The translations under genes were made by a program, and so were the position numbers. Shown one piece after another: positions 60,693-64,000 of a stretch of 64,000 nt of DNA (its first letter is position 1; every line of letters starts with the position of its first letter). The notes beneath the pieces are model-generated. The model was given only the letters and a program-made list of their open reading frames with translations, made no database searches and was not told the DNA's origin. The stretch is from Glaciimonas sp. PCH181 (GTDB lineage: Bacteria > Pseudomonadota > Gammaproteobacteria > Burkholderiales > Burkholderiaceae_D), in the NCBI RefSeq assembly GCF_003056055.1, contig NZ_PYFP01000001.1, positions 682,001 through 746,000 on the forward strand, given 5' to 3'.

Positions 60693-63416
60693 TTATGCCG
60701 CAAGTAACTGACGCAGCACGAATGGCAGGATACCGCCATGTTTGTAGTAATCGACTTCGATTGGTGTATCGATACGCAGCAGAACCTTCACTTCTTTGGT
60801 TTCGCCGTCGGCACGATGGATTACCAATATAGCATCTTGTTGTGGCTTGATTTCACCGTCGATACCTTTGAGGTCAAAGGTTTCATTACCAGTGATGCCA
60901 AGTGTATCAACGCTATCTGTACCGATGAACTGTAGTGGCAATACGCCCATACCGACCAGATTCGAACGGTGAATACGCTCAAAGGAACGGGCAAAAACTG
61001 CTTTTACGCCTAGCAATTGTGTGCCTTTGGCTGCCCAGTCACGTGACGAACCTGTACCGTACTCTTCACCAGCAAAGACCATGGTTGGAACGCCGTCTTT
61101 TACGTATTGCATTGCTGCATCGTAAATTGACATTTCTGCAGCTGCTGGCTGATGCAGCGTGATGCCGCCTTCAACACGTGAGCCGTCAGGCGTTGCCGGG
61201 ATCATCAAGTTTTTGATACGTACATTGGCGAAAGTGCCGCGCATCATGATTTCATGATTACCACGACGTGAGCCGTAGGAGTTGAAGTCAGCCTTCAACA
61301 CGCCGTTTTCTGCCAACCATTTACCAGCTGGGCTGGATTCTTTAATCGCACCGGCTGGTGAGATATGGTCGGTAGTGATCGAGTCGCCAAATACGCCTAG
61401 CGCGCGCGCGCCGGTAATGCCAGTAGCAGCCGGTTTTGGTTCCATCGTAAAGTCTTGGAAGAATGGCGGTTCAGCAATGTAAGTCGAAGTTGGCCAATCA
61501 TAAACCTGACCTTGGGCTACGCCCTTGATGCCTTCCCACAATTTGCCCGGCGCGCCTTTGACATCCGCATAGTTTGCCTTGAACGTCTTGGCATTCATCG
61601 CGAATTTCATCAGCTTGGCGACTTCTTGCGAAGTTGGCCAGATGTCGCCCAGATAGATATCCTTGGCTTTGCCATCTTTGCCTTTACCACGACCAACTGG
61701 CTCAGTCATCAGATCGCGCGTCATATTGCCAGCGATGGCGTATGCGACGACTAGCGGCGGCGATGCCAGGAAGTTAGAGCGAATATTCGGATGGATCCGT
61801 GCTTCAAAATTGCGGTTACCAGACAGAATGGCCGAAGCGACGATGTCGTTCTTGACGATGGCTTCGTTCATTGATGGTGTCAGATCGCCAGCGTTACCGA
61901 TACAGGTGGTGCAACCGTAGGCAGTGACGCCGAAGCCGAGTTTTTCCAGGTACGGCAGCAAACCGGCTGCAGTCAGGTATTCGGTAACAACGCGTGAGCC
62001 AGGGGCCAGCGAAGTTTTGATATGTGGCGATACTTTGAGGCCAGCTTCAACCGCTTTTTTAGCGAGCAAACCAGCAGCTAGCATGACGCTTGGATTGGAT
62101 GTGTTGGTGCAAGATGTGATCGCAGCGATCAAAACGTCACCGTTCATGACGCCGACGCCGTTCGCATCAACGTATTTTGCATCCAGATCTTCAGCTTTTT
62201 TGTTGAAGCCGCTTTCTGCTGCCGACTTGCTGAATAATTCAGCGAAGTTGTTTTTTACATTGCCGATTTCGATACGATCTTGTGGACGCTTCGGACCTGC
62301 TAATGATGGTGCAACTGTGCCCAAATCGAGTGCGATAACTGTGGTGTAATCGATGTCGCCTTCTTTTGGAATGCCGAACAATTTTTGTGCGCGGAAATAG
62401 CCTTCGAAAGCAGAGATTTCTGCCTTGCTGCGGCCAGTGCCCTTGAAGTAGTCGATGGTTGCTTCGTCGACTGGGAAGAAGCCCATTGTTGCGCCGTATT
62501 CTGGTGCCATGTTCGCGATAGTTGCGCGATCAGTAAGGCTCAGCGATGCAGTGCCTTCGCCGAAGAACTCAACAAATTTGCCAACAACTTTGGCTTTACG
62601 CAGCAGCTCAGTGATCGTCAGGACCAAGTCAGTTGCGGTGACGCCTTCACGCAATTGGCCTGTCAGATTGACGCCGACAACGTCCGGTGTCAGGAAATAA
62701 ACCGGTTGTCCCAGCATACCGGCTTCTGCTTCAATACCACCAACGCCCCAGCCGACTACGCCGATACCGTTAATCATCGTGGTGTGCGAATCCGTGCCGA
62801 CTAATGTATCAGGGTAGAAAACATCGCCTTTTTTGTGTACGCCACGTGCAAGGTATTCCAGATTGACTTGATGGACGATACCGAAGCCAGGAGGAACTAC
62901 GCCGAATGTATCAAATGCCTGCATGCCCCATTTCATGAACTGATAGCGCTCGTTATTGCGCTGAAATTCCAGTTTCATGTTTAGGTCGAGTGCTTTCTTT
63001 TCACGGAAATGATCGATTTGAACTGAGTGGTCGACGACCAGATCAACCGGTACTAGCGGCTCGATGTTCTTTGGATCTTTGCCGAGTTGTGCTGCGACGT
63101 TACGCATTGCTGCCAGGTCGGCCAGCAGTGGGACGCCGGTGAAATCTTGTAGAACTACGCGAGAAACTACGAAAGGAATTTCGTCAGTGCGGGCACCTGT
63201 TGCGCTCCAGGCGGCGAGTTGCTTGACGTGCTCTTCGGTTACTTTCTTGCCATCACAGTTACGTAGCACTGATTCCAGCACGATACGGATCGATACAGGC
63301 AGGCGTGAAATGTTGATGCCGAGTTTTTTTTCTAGCGCAGGCAGAGAATAAAATTTGCCTTTCTTTGTCTCGGAAATCTTAAATTCCTTGAGCGTGTTCA
63401 ACGTGTTGCGGGACAT
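60693..63416 (-). CDS. acnA: Aconitate hydratase A
   Basis: A 907-residue AcnA/IRP-type aconitase, full length. The [4Fe-4S] ligands are Cys in [20 protein letters not shown] near residue 445 and the pair in [11 protein letters not shown] near residue 510. [20 protein letters not shown], and the swivel-domain [20 protein letters not shown] and [20 protein letters not shown], are typical. It interconverts citrate and isocitrate in the TCA cycle. ATG follows AAGGAGAAATC; a strong terminator lies downstream. It is transcribed alone. Confidence 0.97.
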   Translation of the reverse strand: MSRNTLNTLKEFKISETKKGKFYSLPALEKKLGINISRLPVSIRIVLESVLRNCDGKKVTEEHVKQLAAWSATGARTDEIPFVVSRVVLQDFTGVPLLADLAAMRNVAAQLGKDPKNIEPLVPVDLVVDHSVQIDHFREKKALDLNMKLEFQRNNERYQFMKWGMQAFDTFGVVPPGFGIVHQVNLEYLARGVHKKGDVFYPDTLVGTDSHTTMINGIGVVGWGVGGIEAEAGMLGQPVYFLTPDVVGVNLTGQLREGVTATDLVLTITELLRKAKVVGKFVEFFGEGTASLSLTDRATIANMAPEYGATMGFFPVDEATIDYFKGTGRSKAEISAFEGYFRAQKLFGIPKEGDIDYTTVIALDLGTVAPSLAGPKRPQDRIEIGNVKNNFAELFSKSAAESGFNKKAEDLDAKYVDANGVGVMNGDVLIAAITSCTNTSNPSVMLAAGLLAKKAVEAGLKVSPHIKTSLAPGSRVVTEYLTAAGLLPYLEKLGFGVTAYGCTTCIGNAGDLTPSMNEAIVKNDIVASAILSGNRNFEARIHPNIRSNFLASPPLVVAYAIAGNMTRDLMTEPVGRGKGKDGKAKDIYLGDIWPTSQEVAKLMKFAMNAKTFKANYADVKGAPGKLWEGIKGVAQGQVYDWPTSTYIAEPPFFQDFTMEPKPAATGITGARALGVFGDSITTDHISPAGAIKESSPAGKWLAENGVLKADFNSYGSRRGNHEIMMRGTFANVRIKNLMIPATPDGSRVEGGITLHQPAAAEMSIYDAAMQYVKDGVPTMVFAGEEYGTGSSRDWAAKGTQLLGVKAVFARSFERIHRSNLVGMGVLPLQFIGTDSVDTLGITGNETFDLKGIDGEIKPQQDAILVIHRADGETKEVKVLLRIDTPIEVDYYKHGGILPFVLRQLLAA

Positions 63417-63691
63417 GATTTCTCCTTAAATTACAATTCGAGTAAAAACGGTACTTTGATACTTTTTTTTGTAGTACTTCGGTGGGTAACCGGCGTCGGT
63501 TTTTGAATCGCAACCAGTGCAGATGCGCTTTAAAAACATCGCTATTTACCATCCTTTTCGCATTTTCAGATACCCAAAAGGGTGCCGAAAATCCGGTGCT
63601 GCCAATCTAACAACTACATGCATAGCTCATGCCAGCGTATAGCCGACCAAAACTAATCGGCTATACGGCAGCTTTTTCGACTAGCCTACGA

Positions 63692-64000
63692 TTAACCGTG
63701 GGCTGGTTCGGCTATCAGACTCGCGGCAGGTGCAACTGCAGAAGATCCAGTCTGCTCGGGCGATTTACATTCGTTGGCAAGTTGATGGCCTTGTTTTGAG
63801 TCAAGCAACATGCCTTTGGCCGGAATACCGATCCATACCAGACCATATTTGCGATTTTCAAAACGATCGGCACCTGTTGTCGTAACGACTTTGGTGAGAC
63901 GATGCAGTGTCTTACCCCAACGCAGCGCGATATGTTTGGCGTCTTCAGCATTGCGATAAATCGTTAGTTTGTTACCGAGTTCGCAGTTGTAATCAATCGC
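63692..64000 (-). CDS. Conserved hypothetical protein, C-terminal part (runs off the window)
   Basis: The frame is open from the last base of the window to TAA at 63692-63694, giving 102 residues without a start. It reads AIDYNCELGNKLTIYRNAED, then AKHIALRWGKTLHRLTKVVT and KYGLVWIGIPAKGMLLDSKQ, with a Pro/Ala-rich end. The Y-x-C-x-x-G-x-x-L-x-I-Y start and single later Cys (NECKS) suggest a small periplasmic or lipoprotein-type beta-barrel, like MliC lysozyme inhibitors; this similarity is loose. Codon use and composition look like a real gene. Confidence 0.65.
   Translation of the reverse strand, partial: AIDYNCELGNKLTIYRNAEDAKHIALRWGKTLHRLTKVVTTTGADRFENRKYGLVWIGIPAKGMLLDSKQGHQLANECKSPEQTGSSAVAPAASLIAEPAHG

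Noticed and set aside
63715..63951. A 78-residue minus-strand frame at the window end
   Set aside because: Another frame of the same strand (63692-64000) gives a better, protein-like sequence open to the window edge.
1..64000. CRISPR arrays, rRNA genes, complete insertion sequences or prophage
   Set aside because: No spaced direct repeats, no rRNA sequence and no transposase frame were seen; the only integrase is a truncated remnant.

Overview
The window looks like chromosomal DNA of a betaproteobacterium of the order Burkholderiales, most likely family Oxalobacteraceae. Support comes from the Phe/Tyr catabolic operon layout (hppD-tyrB-phhB-phhA), a DUF2863 protein, AcnA and many LysR regulators. 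Base composition looks balanced, lower than in most Burkholderiales, which would suit a Glaciimonas-like genus; that genus guess is weak. There is no rRNA and no CRISPR array. One tRNA (Pro, GGG) and one tRNA remnant are present.

Layout. 1-7.7 kb: an ArgE-type deacetylase (cut by the window edge), a branched-chain-type ABC transporter (binding protein, two permeases, two ATPases), a HutD-like protein and a LysR regulator. 7.8-12.7 kb: a minus-strand operon that best matches 3-sulfolactate breakdown (suyA, suyB, a DctA-type symporter, a ComC-like dehydrogenase), with a divergent GntR/UTRA regulator broken by a +1 shift in a run of nine A. 12.8-16.3 kb: AzlCD amino-acid exporter and a UvrD-like helicase with a DUF5710-like tail. 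16.8-25.9 kb: a signalling block with a KaiC-like double ATPase, two hybrid histidine kinases, a REC-PAS-PAS protein, a Crp/Fnr regulator and small membrane proteins.

26.3-41.5 kb: the centrepiece, a complete group 1h (actinobacterial-type, formerly group 5) [NiFe]-hydrogenase locus. It holds the structural genes, a NifU-like protein, DUF5947, DUF6084 and 468-residue accessory proteins, a maturation protease, a 33-residue DUF6893 protein, hypF, hypC, a GmhA-like SIS isomerase, hypD, hypE, hypA, hypB and a HoxN-type nickel permease. The genes overlap or nearly touch, so they are probably one or a few transcripts. The family is known for oxidising trace H2 in air, so the locus probably gives the cell survival energy.

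41.7-46.5 kb: phenylalanine/tyrosine catabolism (hppD, tyrB, phhB, phhA, an SDR that may recycle the pterin cofactor) with a convergent Lrp/AsnC regulator and a 19-bp perfect palindrome upstream of hppD. 46.5-54.6 kb: an isochorismatase-like remnant, a monooxygenase-domain protein, and a catabolic cluster (MlrC-type M81 protein, MFS transporter, class II aldolase, D-serine ammonia-lyase, LysR).

54.8-57.8 kb: a small degraded genomic island at the 3' end of tRNA-Pro, bounded by a 19-bp direct repeat. It carries ParDE, a second toxin-antitoxin pair, a truncated integrase, an acyltransferase remnant and a large perfect hairpin. 57.9-64 kb: an M14 carboxypeptidase, a DUF2863 protein, aconitase A and the 3' part of a conserved hypothetical gene that runs off the window.
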